Source of the DNA: an uncultured beta proteobacterium
GTDB lineage: Bacteria > Pseudomonadota > Gammaproteobacteria > Burkholderiales > Burkholderiaceae_C
Reading direction: 5' to 3'
DNA length: 43,293 nt
Assembly (NCBI GenBank): GCA_903830985.1
Contig: CAIKVZ010000001.1
Span: 1 to 43,293, forward strand
A program made the position numbers and the translations under genes. The notes beneath the pieces are model-generated. The model did no database searches and had not been told where the DNA came from. It saw only the letters and a program-made list of their open reading frames with translations. The first letter of the stretch is position 1. The number at the start of each line of letters is the position of its first letter. Positions 9,338-17,444 of this stretch are shown in pieces.

Positions 9338-10339
9338 ATGCCAATAATTCATTCCGCTTCGATTCGCCGTCTCTGCACGGCGGGGCTCGCAGCCCTGCTG
9401 CTGGGGCTGTTGCCGGGGCGCGCCGCGCTGGCCGAAACCGATCCGATGGCGAACGCGCGCATCGTCGGCGAAAAGCGCTGCGGCGAGTGCCACGACACGG
9501 AGAAATCCCTGTTCGGCCACACCCAGCACGCCCGCGTGTTCCGGGAGAATCCGCGCAACGACACCGAAAAAGCGGTGTGCGAAGCCTGCCACGGACCCGG
9601 CTCGCTGCACGCGGCAGACACCAAGGACAAAAACAAGATCATCGGCTTCTCCAAGGAATGGGGCACGCCCATTGAACGGCAGAACGGCCAATGCCTGGGC
9701 TGCCATTCGGGCGGCCAGCGCATGCACTGGCCGGGTTCCATCCACGCCACGAACAAGCTGGCGTGTTCGGACTGACACAACCCGATGGCGCGCTTCTCGG
9801 CCAATGGCCTGATGAAGAAAGCCGGCATCACCGAGACCTGCCAGACCTGCCACCAGCAACAGCGCGCCGAGTTCCGCAAGAAGTCGCATATGCCGGTGCC
9901 TGAAGGCAAGATGAGTTGCGAGGACTGCCACAACCCGCACGGCAGCAGTTCCAAGCGCCTGCTCAAGGCAGACAGCATCAACGACCTGTGCTACAGCTGC
10001 CACGCGGAGAAGCGCGGTCCCTTCCTGTGGGAGCACGCTCCGGTGCGCGAAAACTGCATGAACTGCCACAGCCCGCACGGCTCCAACGCCGAAAAACTGC
10101 TGGTGCAGCAGCGTCCCTTCCTGTGCTCGGGTTGCCACAGCACCACCGGCACCATGGGCCACGCCGTGTGGGGCAACAACACCCTGGGCAACACCGGCAC
10201 CGCGCTGTCACCGACCAACCTGCAGGGCGGCGCACTGGGCAATGCCCCCAACAAGCGCATGACGGGGCGTTCCTGCCAGAACTGCCACTCCATGATCCAT
10301 GGCAGCAACAGCCCATCGGGCGCGCGCTTCCAGCGCTGA
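9338..10339 (+). CDS. mtrA: MtrA/DmsE/PioA-family decaheme c-type cytochrome with in-frame TGA
   Basis: Read through the TGA at 9773, the frame gives 333 residues, matching the size of Shewanella MtrA. A signal peptide (cleavage near AALA-ET) is followed by ten heme sites: CGECH, CEACH, CLGCH, CSD-TGA-H, CQTCH, CEDCH, CYSCH, CMNCH, CSGCH, CQNCH. The family forms a periplasmic heme wire inside an MtrB-type barrel and moves electrons across the outer membrane. The only defect is TGA in place of TGC at the second Cys of heme site 4. The frame downstream is intact and keeps all later heme sites, which argues against an old pseudogene. Options are a sequencing error, a recent nonsense mutation, or recoding (selenocysteine). 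As written, the terminated product would be 145 residues with three hemes. Start ATG 9338 has a good GAGGAAAC site. Confidence 0.85.
9773..9775 (+). other. In-frame TGA at the second Cys position of heme motif 4
   Basis: The codons are TGT TCG GAC TGA CAC AAC CCG, that is C-S-D-stop-H-N-P. A single base change from TGC would restore CSDCH. Downstream, GGCC-AAT-GGCC (9799-9809) makes a small hairpin, extended by CUUC/GAAG across an internal loop, with its loop 27 nt after the TGA. That distance fits a bacterial SECIS element, but the loop lacks the expected early G. Confidence 0.9.
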
Positions 10340-10359
10340 GCCGAAAAAGGAAACCACAA

Positions 10360-13314
10360 ATGGCACTGTTCACCAAATCCGGGAGTACTCGCATGACTGC
10401 TCGTCCACGCATGAAATCATTGGCCGTCTGCGTCGGTGTGGCCCTGGCCCAATGGGGCGCAGGTTCCGCGCTGGCCGACTCCGCCATCGGGGTCGACACC
10501 GCCCTGGGCAACGCCCTCAACCCACCGGGACGTTCGGCCGTGCCGCGACCGCTGGCCGACGACGGCTACGACACGGTGCGCCGCTCGCCCACCGGTCAGC
10601 TCTATGGCCAGCCCTTTGAGGTCGAAAAGGAAGGCAGCAAGACCGTCGGCGGCTGGGAATACAGCGGCGGCGCGGAGCTCGGCTACCTGGGTGGCGGCGC
10701 CAACGAGAAAAACGCGCTGTTTCGCAAGTACAAGGACTTGAATAAGGGCGCAGCGCTGAACTACTTCGAGATCGAAGCCGACAAGCCCGACAGCGCCGCC
10801 TATCTGCAGACCTTTGGCGGCGGCGTAGGTCAGGCCGACCAGTTCTACGGACTGCAATTCGGCCGCTACAACGACTGGAAGGTCAAGCTGTTCTACAGCG
10901 AGACCAACCATGTGTTCACAGACACCTGGAAGTCGCTGTTCAACGGCGAAGGCACGGGCACGCTGAGCACCGGCCTGGCCGCGCCGGTGATGGTCAAGAC
11001 CGGCAACCCCGGCGTCGGCACCGGCGCCTGCACCGCGGCGGCACCGTGCTGGAGCTACGACGGCAAGACCTATTCCAACGCCACGGCGGTGGCCGCGATC
11101 AACGGCATCATCGGCACGGCCAACGCCAGCACCGGCGTCATGCCGGCGTCGGGCACGACGCCGCAGTCGGGCATGGCCAAGGCGATCAATGACAAGCTCG
11201 GCGCCATGCAGAACAGCGAACTGGGACTGCTGCGCAAGAAGGGGGGGGCGCGCGCCGACATGACCTTCACCGACAACTGGAAAGGCTACGCCAGCTACAG
11301 CCAGGAGTCGCGCACCGGCGCACGGCCCTTCGCCATGAACGAGGGCAATGTGTCGACGGAAATTGCCGAGCCCATCGACTACACGACGCATGAATTCCTC
11401 ACGGGTCTGCACTACGCTGACCGGCTCACGCAGACGAATCTGCGCGCCTCGGTGTCGCTGTTTCGGAACAACATCGGTACGCTTGACGTGCAGTACCCCA
11501 TGCTGTCGGCCGCCACGCCCAACGGCGCGCTGCAGACCGCCACCTACGACCTGTACCCGAACAACAATGCCTTCAACCTGAAAGGCGAGTTCGCACGCTC
11601 CCTGCCGGACTTCTTCAAGGGCCGCTTCAACGCCACCGTGGCCTGGGGCACGAGCCGACAAAACGACGACCTGCTGGCGCCGATTTCGGCCGCGCAGAAC
11701 GCCCAACTCGCTGCCGCCGGCGTGAGCAACTGGACCGGCACCAGCATCGGCTACGCCGCCAACAGCGCCCTGGTGTCGAACTGGAATACCACGGCCGCCC
11801 TGAGCCAGCAAACCGCCAAGCAGCGCATCGACACCACCCTGGTCGACCTGGGGCTGTCGCTGCGGCCCAGCGACGCGCTCGGCGTGAAGGCTTCGCTGCG
11901 CTACTACGACAGCGCCAACAGCGGCGGCTACACCGCCTACAACCCGCAGACAGGCCAATTCGGCCGCGGCATCGCCGACGGCAACGGCATCGGCAACCAG
12001 GACCTGGTGGTGGGCCTGGCGCCAGGCGCAACACCCGGCGCCGCCGGGAGCTGCTACGTTCCCGCAGGCTACGCCAGCACTGCGCTCATCGCCAGTTGCC
12101 GCTTCGGTCTGGCCGGCGCAGTGGCCAACGGCGCCAACGTTCCGGTATTCAGTCAGGCCAGATCCACGCAGCAGACCAACTACGGCGTGTCCGGCGACTA
12201 CGACCTGGGTCGAGCCGCCAGCCTGAACGCCTCGCTGGAACGCGAAGACTTCAAGCGCAACTTCCGCGAACGCGAGAAGACCTGGGAAGACAAGCTCAAG
12301 CTGGGCTATGTGAACCGCTCCCTGGGTGACACCACCTTGCGCCTGTCCCTCGAAGGCGATCGCAAGCGCGGCGGCGACTACCGTTTCCGCACCTTTGAAG
12401 ACCTGGGCACCGGCCTGCCCGGTCTGGACATACAGACACAGATCGCCAACGCCGGCACACTGGGTTACCCGGCCATTGCGGCGGGTCTGTTCAACCGCTA
12501 TTCGTATTACTTTCGCAAGTACGACCAGGCCGACCGCAACCAGGAGATCTTCAACGCCCGTCTGAACGTGCTGGCGCGCGAAGATCTGGACGTGGGCGCG
12601 GCGGTGCAGTTGAAGAACATCACCTACCCCGACTCGTTCTATGGCCTGGAGAAGGACAACCAGAACTCCTTCACGCTGGACATGAACTACCAGCCCGCAG
12701 GCGGGCATTCGTTCTATGCCTCCTACACCTACCAGCAAAACCAGAAGGCCATGAACCTGAACTCGGGTGTGGCGTCGCTGGTGAACACCGGCTGCACGGC
12801 AGCCAACCTGGCGCTCTACGGCTACTCGGCCTGCTCCGACAACATCTCAGGCACCAACGGAACACGCCCGCTGTCGTCGGCCTGGTCGTCGGACAACCGG
12901 GATCGCAACAACGTGCTGGGCCTGGGCTACCAGGGTGAATTCGGCAAGGTGCGTTTCGGCATCGACTACACCTATTCGAGCAGCAGCACCACCATCGACT
13001 ACAGCTACGGCAGCACGGCCTTGAGCAATGTGGCGGCAACCCAGGCAGCGGCCGCGCTGCTGGCGGGCAGCGCATTGCCCAACATGACCTTCGTGCAGCA
13101 GACGCTGAACCTGAATGTGCTGATTCCCATCAACAAGAAACTGTCCATGCGGCTGTTCGACAGACTCGAGATCGGACAGGTCAAGGACTGGCACTACGAC
13201 GGCGTGATAACCCAAGCCGTGTCCAACTACGACTCGGGCACGCTGCTGCTGGACTCGGGACCGCAGAACTACCGCACCAATGTCATTGGCGTGCTGTTCC
13301 AGTTGAAGCTGTGA
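10360..13314 (+). CDS. mtrB: MtrB/PioB-family decaheme-associated outer-membrane beta-barrel protein
   Basis: The 984-residue protein begins 20 bases after the cytochrome gene, with ribosome-binding site AAAAAGGAAA. A long signal peptide (hydrophobic SLAVCVGVALAQWGAGSALA) precedes a body full of alternating aromatic and polar strands, and it ends in a typical barrel terminus (NVIGVLFQLKL). The N-terminal region has the family-like stretch WEYSGGAELGYLGGG and LNKGAALNYFEIEAD. It is much longer than Shewanella MtrB (about 700). The extra length includes Ala/Gly-rich loops carrying paired cysteines (near residues 224-232, 563-577 and 806-822). No N-terminal CXXC of the Shewanella type is seen in the mature part. 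It should sheath the decaheme cytochrome across the outer membrane. No MtrC-like surface cytochrome is encoded nearby, as in Pio/Mto systems. Confidence 0.88.
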   Translation: MALFTKSGSTRMTARPRMKSLAVCVGVALAQWGAGSALADSAIGVDTALGNALNPPGRSAVPRPLADDGYDTVRRSPTGQLYGQPFEVEKEGSKTVGGWEYSGGAELGYLGGGANEKNALFRKYKDLNKGAALNYFEIEADKPDSAAYLQTFGGGVGQADQFYGLQFGRYNDWKVKLFYSETNHVFTDTWKSLFNGEGTGTLSTGLAAPVMVKTGNPGVGTGACTAAAPCWSYDGKTYSNATAVAAINGIIGTANASTGVMPASGTTPQSGMAKAINDKLGAMQNSELGLLRKKGGARADMTFTDNWKGYASYSQESRTGARPFAMNEGNVSTEIAEPIDYTTHEFLTGLHYADRLTQTNLRASVSLFRNNIGTLDVQYPMLSAATPNGALQTATYDLYPNNNAFNLKGEFARSLPDFFKGRFNATVAWGTSRQNDDLLAPISAAQNAQLAAAGVSNWTGTSIGYAANSALVSNWNTTAALSQQTAKQRIDTTLVDLGLSLRPSDALGVKASLRYYDSANSGGYTAYNPQTGQFGRGIADGNGIGNQDLVVGLAPGATPGAAGSCYVPAGYASTALIASCRFGLAGAVANGANVPVFSQARSTQQTNYGVSGDYDLGRAASLNASLEREDFKRNFREREKTWEDKLKLGYVNRSLGDTTLRLSLEGDRKRGGDYRFRTFEDLGTGLPGLDIQTQIANAGTLGYPAIAAGLFNRYSYYFRKYDQADRNQEIFNARLNVLAREDLDVGAAVQLKNITYPDSFYGLEKDNQNSFTLDMNYQPAGGHSFYASYTYQQNQKAMNLNSGVASLVNTGCTAANLALYGYSACSDNISGTNGTRPLSSAWSSDNRDRNNVLGLGYQGEFGKVRFGIDYTYSSSSTTIDYSYGSTALSNVAATQAAAALLAGSALPNMTFVQQTLNLNVLIPINKKLSMRLFDRLEIGQVKDWHYDGVITQAVSNYDSGTLLLDSGPQNYRTNVIGVLFQLKL

Positions 13315-13340
13315 CCGCACCCTACCGCAGGAGTTGTAAA

Positions 13341-13982
13341 TTGAATCATCCAGACACCCGCCCCACGAGCGCGTCGGCGCGCCGCGCCCTCGTCATCGCC
13401 GCCAGCCTGGCCATAGGCTGTACCTGGGCGCTGCCCAGCGCCGCCGAGGACGCGAAGACCATCGCCGCCACAGTTTGCATTGCCTGCCACGGGGAGGATG
13501 GCAACAGTGCGATTCCGATGTTCCCCAAGATCGCCGGCTTGCAGGAGAGCTACATCGTCAAGCAGTTGCGCGACTTCCAGTCGGGGCGACGCAAGAGCGA
13601 CATCATGGCGCCCGTCGTCGCCGCGCTCAAGCCGCAGGACTTGGCGCCCCTGGCCAGTTTTTACGCCAGCCAGAAGATCAAGCCCAGCAGCGACGCCGAC
13701 AAGAAGGCGGCCGAGTTCGGCAAGATGGTGTACTTTGAAGGCAACGAGGAAACCGGCGTCCCGGCCTGCGTGGGCTGCCACCAGCCGCAAGGCGCCGGCC
13801 ACCTCATCTACCCGCGCATCGGCGGCCAGCACGTGACCTACGTGACGCAGCAGTTGAAGAACTTCGCCAGCGGCGAACGCAACAACGATGTGAGCCGCTA
13901 CATGCGCGTCGTCGCCAAGCGCATGAGCGAAGAAGAAATCGATTCGGTCGCGGCCTATCTGGCCGGACTCGACAGCAAGTAA
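13341..13982 (+). CDS. Diheme cytochrome c, c4 type (periplasmic)
   Basis: The 213-residue precursor has a signal peptide (LVIAASLAIGCTWALPSAAE) and two c-type heme domains, with CIACHGEDGNS near residue 50 and CVGCHQPQG near residue 145. The repeats FPKIAGLQESYIVKQLRDFQSGRRKSD and YPRIGGQHVTYVTQQLKNFASGERNND are the internal duplication typical of cytochrome c4. The start is TTG 13341, preceded by CAGGAG 8 nt upstream; no ATG is available in frame before the signal peptide. It sits 26 bases after the barrel gene and is probably in the same operon, acting as a soluble carrier between the conduit and the inner-membrane chain. Confidence 0.88.
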   Translation: MNHPDTRPTSASARRALVIAASLAIGCTWALPSAAEDAKTIAATVCIACHGEDGNSAIPMFPKIAGLQESYIVKQLRDFQSGRRKSDIMAPVVAALKPQDLAPLASFYASQKIKPSSDADKKAAEFGKMVYFEGNEETGVPACVGCHQPQGAGHLIYPRIGGQHVTYVTQQLKNFASGERNNDVSRYMRVVAKRMSEEEIDSVAAYLAGLDSK

Positions 13983-14007
13983 TCTCAGGGATTCAGGAGC
14001 AAAGAAC

Positions 14008-14670
14008 GTGAAAAAACTACTCAGCCTCATGATGGCGCTGACGCTGGCGCTGTGCAGCGCCGCAGCATCGGCCCAGACGCCGGCATGGAATGACATTCAG
14101 GGCGAACTCAAGGCCGCGCTGGAGGCCAAGGCCGACCCGGCCCGCGGCGCAGGCGCCTTCCAGCCGTGCGAGGGCTGCCACCGCAAGGACGCTTCAGGGC
14201 GCATGAGCGGCGCCTACCCCCGCCTGTCGGGCCAGCACGCCACCGTGCTCATGAAGCAGATCGTCGACATCCGCACAGGACGCCGCACCAACGCCAAGAT
14301 GGAACCCTTCCTGGACGAGCATGTGCTGACGCCATTCGAGATCGCCGACCTGGCCTTCTATGTGCAGGGCCTGCCCATTTCTGCAGCCAACGGCAAGGGA
14401 CCGGGAACCGGCTTGGCCAAGGGCAAGCAGCTCTACGACAAGGACTGCGCGCAATGCCATGGCGTACAGGGCGAAGGCAGTGCCCCCAAGTTCTACCCCA
14501 TGGTGGCAGCCCAGCACTACCGCTACCTGCTGCGCGAAGCTCAGCTCATCCGCGACGGCGACCGGCGCAATGCGAATCCGGACATGGTCAAGGTCATCAA
14601 GGCCTATGGCACTGGCGACCTGGAAGCCGTATCGGACTACATGGCGCAGTTGGCGCCGCCGAAGAAGTAA
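14008..14670 (+). CDS. Second diheme cytochrome c, c4-like
   Basis: The 220-residue precursor starts at GTG 14008 with CAGGAG upstream, and has a signal peptide (MKKLLSLMMALTLALCSAAASA-Q). Heme sites are CEGCHRKDASG near residue 54 and CAQCHGVQGEG near residue 149. Both halves contain the c4-type pattern (YPRLSGQHATVLMKQIVDIRTGRRTN and FYPMVAAQHYRYLLREAQLIRDGDRRN). It differs clearly in sequence from the preceding diheme gene, so the two are not a recent tandem duplication. The spacing is 25 bases after that gene and 8 bases before the next, consistent with one operon. Confidence 0.88.
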   Translation: MKKLLSLMMALTLALCSAAASAQTPAWNDIQGELKAALEAKADPARGAGAFQPCEGCHRKDASGRMSGAYPRLSGQHATVLMKQIVDIRTGRRTNAKMEPFLDEHVLTPFEIADLAFYVQGLPISAANGKGPGTGLAKGKQLYDKDCAQCHGVQGEGSAPKFYPMVAAQHYRYLLREAQLIRDGDRRNANPDMVKVIKAYGTGDLEAVSDYMAQLAPPKK

Positions 14671-14678
14671 GCCACTTT

Positions 14679-15137
14679 GTGAACGGTCTGGTGCACCGTC
14701 CCTGGAACCCGGACGCGTGGCGGCGGCAGGTCTTTTTTCTGCTGCTGCTCGCGCTGGCCAATCCGGCCGCCAGCAGCGACAAGGTGTGGCGCACGACCGA
14801 CGACAACGCCCTTTGGCGCAGCGAATGCGGCAGTTGCCACATGGCCTTCCCGCCATCGCTGCTGAGTGGCGCCGAGTGGCAGCTAATCATGTCGGCACTG
14901 GATCAGCACTTCGGCGCCAACGCCAGTCTGGACCCAGCAGCGCGCCAGGAAGTCCTGGCCTGGCTGCAGCGGCATAGCGCAACCACGCGTGCATCAGGCC
15001 AATCAGAAGAACTGCCACGCATCACCACCCGCGACTGGTTTGAAGCCAAGCATCGCAGCGCCATCCGCCTGTGGAACCGCGGCAAGATCAAGACCCTGGC
15101 CGACTGCGCGAGCTGCCACCAGGGCGCCGGCAATTGA
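14679..15137 (+). CDS. Diheme cytochrome c of the DHC family
   Basis: The 152-residue product starts at GTG 14679, eight bases after the previous stop. A basic N terminus and hydrophobic stretch (VFFLLLLALANPAASS) form a signal peptide. The first heme motif CGSCHMAFPPSLL is diagnostic of the DHC family, found in purple bacteria beside SHP or cytochrome b561-type genes; the second, CASCHQGAGN, is at the very C terminus. Spacing between hemes is about 100 residues. Here neither SHP nor b561 is present, and the gene closes the outer-membrane conduit operon. Its stop codon lies directly against the tRNA promoter. Confidence 0.85.
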   Translation: MNGLVHRPWNPDAWRRQVFFLLLLALANPAASSDKVWRTTDDNALWRSECGSCHMAFPPSLLSGAEWQLIMSALDQHFGANASLDPAARQEVLAWLQRHSATTRASGQSEELPRITTRDWFEAKHRSAIRLWNRGKIKTLADCASCHQGAGN

Positions 15138-15138
15138 C

Positions 15139-15168
15139 TTGCGGTGCAATGGCTTTTGTTGCTAGACT
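15139..15168 (+). promoter_or_regulatory. Candidate tRNA-Ala promoter
   Basis: TAGACT at 15163-15168 (4 of 6 match to TATAAT) lies 8 nt before the tRNA, with TTGCGG at 15139-15144 as a possible -35 at 18-nt spacing. A better -35, TTGACT at 15134-15139, is too far away (23 nt). Confidence 0.35.
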
Positions 15169-15176
15169 GCGCCCGT

Positions 15177-15252
15177 GGGGGGGTAGCTCAGCTGGGAGAG
15201 CGCTGCGTTCGCAATGCAGAGGTCGTGAGTTCGATCCTCATCCTCTCCACCA
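15177..15252 (+). tRNA. tRNA-Ala (anticodon CGC)
   Basis: All arms fold: acceptor 15177-15183 with 15242-15248 (seven pairs, two of them G-U), D stem GCTC/GAGC, anticodon stem CTGCG/TGCAG with loop TTCGCAA giving anticodon CGC at 15210-15212, T stem GTGAG/CTCAT with loop TTCGATC, discriminator A and encoded CCA. It reads the alanine codon GCG. No direct repeat of its 3' end or integrase gene was seen nearby. Confidence 0.97.
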
Positions 15253-15418
15253 AAACCCCAAATACGTCTGCGCCATCTTGGGCCAATGTCTGAACTGTTG
15301 CCTCCTGGCCCTGCTGCCGATCACATTTGTGTCGGTAGCCGGCTTGAGGTGTGGGAACAGGCGGGGATGGGCTGGCTTTTCCGGGGTTAAAGCGCCCGCT
15401 GCGGGGTGAAAATGAGGA

Positions 15419-15724
15419 ATGTTTATCCCCATTGAACTTCGACCTGACATGGATGCGAACCCTGTTTCTCCTCCACCTCTGCTGATGACGCAGCAGCAGT
15501 TCTTTGACGCCTTCATGCCGCTGCTGCTGGCCATGCACGAAAAGCGGCTCATCGACTTTGCCGAACTGCCCTTGTACTACGAGGACGTGCTGGTGCGGCG
15601 CACGCTCGACATCCGGGAGGCCCCGGAGAACCTGGCCTTCCTGCAGTCGCTGATCAAAGGCTTGGCCGAGATGGCGCCGGATGTGAAGACGCTTTACCCG
15701 ACGACGGGGCAGCTCTTCCCCTGA
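15419..15724 (+). CDS. Hypothetical small protein
   Basis: The 101-residue product from ATG 15419 has no recognised domain. The middle (MTQQQFFDAFMPLLLAMHEKRLIDFAELPLYYEDVLVRR) is amphipathic and probably helical, with no signal peptide. The start is uncertain: 15419 has GAGGA directly abutting it, which is too close, and ATG 15449 has no visible ribosome-binding site. It converges with the chemoreceptor gene. The 166 bases between the tRNA and this gene hold nothing I can identify. Confidence 0.55.
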   Translation: MFIPIELRPDMDANPVSPPPLLMTQQQFFDAFMPLLLAMHEKRLIDFAELPLYYEDVLVRRTLDIREAPENLAFLQSLIKGLAEMAPDVKTLYPTTGQLFP

Positions 15725-15789
15725 TATCCGTCAGGACCAGCGGACGGGCGCGCAAGCCGGGCGAATAAACTCCGCCGCCGTGCACCAAC

Positions 15790-17352
15790 TCAGCGCAAGG
15801 CTGATGCTGCACGCAGACCTGCGCCGCCGCTGACCTTGAAACGGGAAACGACCTGTACCAGCTCGTTGGCCTGGGTGCTCAGGCTCGATGTGGCTGCGGC
15901 CATTTGCTCCACCAGCGCCGCATTCTGTTGCGTGACACGGTCCATCTGCGTCACGGCGTCACCCACCTGCGCCACCCCCGAAGCCTGCTCGCTGCTGGCG
16001 GCACTGATTTCTCCCATGATGTCGGTCACCCGGCGAATGCTGCTGACGACCTCGGTCATGGTGACGCCCGCCTTGCCCACCAAGGTCGTGCCGTGCTCGA
16101 CACGCTCGACGCTGGCATTGATCAGACTCTTGATCTCCTTGGCCGCCTCGGCACTGCGTCCTGCCAGGCTGCGCACCTCGCTGGCCACCACGGCAAAGCC
16201 GCGACCCTGTTCCCCGGCGCGCGCCGCCTCCACCGCGGCGTTGAGCGCCAGGATGTTGGTCTGAAAGGCAATGCCATCGATGACGCTGATGATGTCCGAG
16301 ATCTTGCGCGAACTGTCGTTGATGCCCTTCATGGTCTCCACCACTTGACCCACCACTTCGCCCCCCATGACAGCCACGGTGGAGGCGCTTTGCGCGAGTT
16401 GATTTGCATGCTGCGCGTGCTCGGAATTCTGTCTGACGGTGGCATTGAGTTGTTCCATCGATGCCGCCGTTTCCTGCAGCGCACTGGCCTGCTGTTCGGT
16501 GCGTGCAGACAGGTCATTGTTGCCATGGGCAATTTCGGAACTGGCAGTGGACACGCTGTCCGACCCCTGGCGCACGTCCGTCACGAGTTGGCACAGATTG
16601 GCCTGCATGTCACGCAGCGACGCCATGAGGGCACCAATCTCATCCTTGCTGTTGACCGTGATGGTGTTGCTCAGGTCGCCCTGGGCCACCTTGTCGGCGA
16701 CCTCCACAGCGCGTGACAAGGGTCGGGTGATCTGCCGGCTCAACAAGATCGCGCCCAGCATGCTCAAGACAGCAGCCGCCAGCATCAGGCCATAGGCCAC
16801 GTTGCTGCTGACCTTGGCACTGGCGCTGGCCAACTCGGCCGCAGCGCTCTCTTCCTTGTTCAGCAGATCCTTCAGTTGCACCAGCAACGCAGCAGCCTGT
16901 CGATCCGCGCCCTGCGCCGCCTTGTCGCCGGCCTCATGGTCCATGCTGGCGGCCTTGAACTCGGCAAAAGCGACTTGATACCGTTGGGCTGCAACGCCGA
17001 TTTGCGTGGCCAGGGTCTTTTGGATTTCCTGGGCTGTGCCACCGAACTTGAGGTCGTCGAGAATCTTCAGGTCGGCCTGCAGTTCCTGCATGCTCTTCAG
17101 ATGGGACTTCCAGTAGCTGTCGAGCTTCTCGGGGTTCTTGCCGCGCAACAGGACGTTCTTCCATTCCTGAATGGCCGTGGCAAAGTGGGTCTCGGCCGTC
17201 GACGCCACCTGGTGCGCGTGCACCGCGTGCAGCACGTCCACTTCATAGCTGCGCACCGCCTGGTTGAGCTGGTAGATGCCAAACATTCCGCCAAAGAACA
17301 GCAGGGACAGCGCCAGGGCAAAGGCCAGTGGCAACTTCAAACTCAATTTCAT
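15790..17352 (-). CDS. Methyl-accepting chemotaxis protein
   Basis: The 520-residue receptor has a first membrane segment at about residues 5-28, a periplasmic four-helix-bundle-like sensor of about 155 residues (4HB_MCP type), a second segment (about 187-208), HAMP ([19 protein letters not shown]), and the signalling domain with the invariant hairpin tip [19 protein letters not shown] and [18 protein letters not shown]. No C-terminal CheR-binding pentapeptide is present. ATG 17352 is chosen because GGAG lies 5 nt upstream; the frame extends seven codons further without support. It has its own promoter, sharing the palindrome and -10 found before two other operons in this locus, so it is probably co-regulated with the c-di-GMP enzymes and the sensor genes. 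Confidence 0.93.
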   Translation of the reverse strand: MKLSLKLPLAFALALSLLFFGGMFGIYQLNQAVRSYEVDVLHAVHAHQVASTAETHFATAIQEWKNVLLRGKNPEKLDSYWKSHLKSMQELQADLKILDDLKFGGTAQEIQKTLATQIGVAAQRYQVAFAEFKAASMDHEAGDKAAQGADRQAAALLVQLKDLLNKEESAAAELASASAKVSSNVAYGLMLAAAVLSMLGAILLSRQITRPLSRAVEVADKVAQGDLSNTITVNSKDEIGALMASLRDMQANLCQLVTDVRQGSDSVSTASSEIAHGNNDLSARTEQQASALQETAASMEQLNATVRQNSEHAQHANQLAQSASTVAVMGGEVVGQVVETMKGINDSSRKISDIISVIDGIAFQTNILALNAAVEAARAGEQGRGFAVVASEVRSLAGRSAEAAKEIKSLINASVERVEHGTTLVGKAGVTMTEVVSSIRRVTDIMGEISAASSEQASGVAQVGDAVTQMDRVTQQNAALVEQMAAATSSLSTQANELVQVVSRFKVSGGAGLRAASALR

Positions 17353-17384
17353 AGAAACTCCAATAGTCATCATCGATGGCCGTG

Positions 17385-17429
17385 AAGATACCTACTCGAG
17401 CGAATACGCGCCATTGGACCTTGGTCCAA
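17385..17429 (-). promoter_or_regulatory. Palindrome-driven promoter of the chemoreceptor gene
   Basis: The perfect inverted repeat TTGGACC-AA-GGTCCAA (17414-17429, minus strand) is followed after 23 nt by TATCTT (17385-17390). The predicted transcript begins near 17378, giving a leader of about 26 nt with GGAG before ATG 17352. The palindrome would be centred near -43, a class II activator position. Identical geometry occurs at 22800-22844 and 25929-25973. Confidence 0.75.
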
Positions 17430-17444
17430 CGCGCCGGCTCCGCG

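Noticed and set aside
9776-9820. A convincing SECIS element after the TGA of the decaheme gene
   Set aside because: Only a short GGCC-AAT-GGCC hairpin with an interrupted lower stem is visible. The distance fits, but the loop has no G in its first two positions, so I do not claim a SECIS; the TGA itself is reported.
9785-10339. A separate six-heme cytochrome gene starting at the ATG just after the TGA
   Set aside because: It has no ribosome-binding site and no signal peptide, and it continues the upstream frame exactly, so it is the second half of one decaheme gene.
15177-15252. tRNA-Ala as an integration site for a genomic island
   Set aside because: No integrase, no repeated tRNA 3' end and no composition change was seen on either side.
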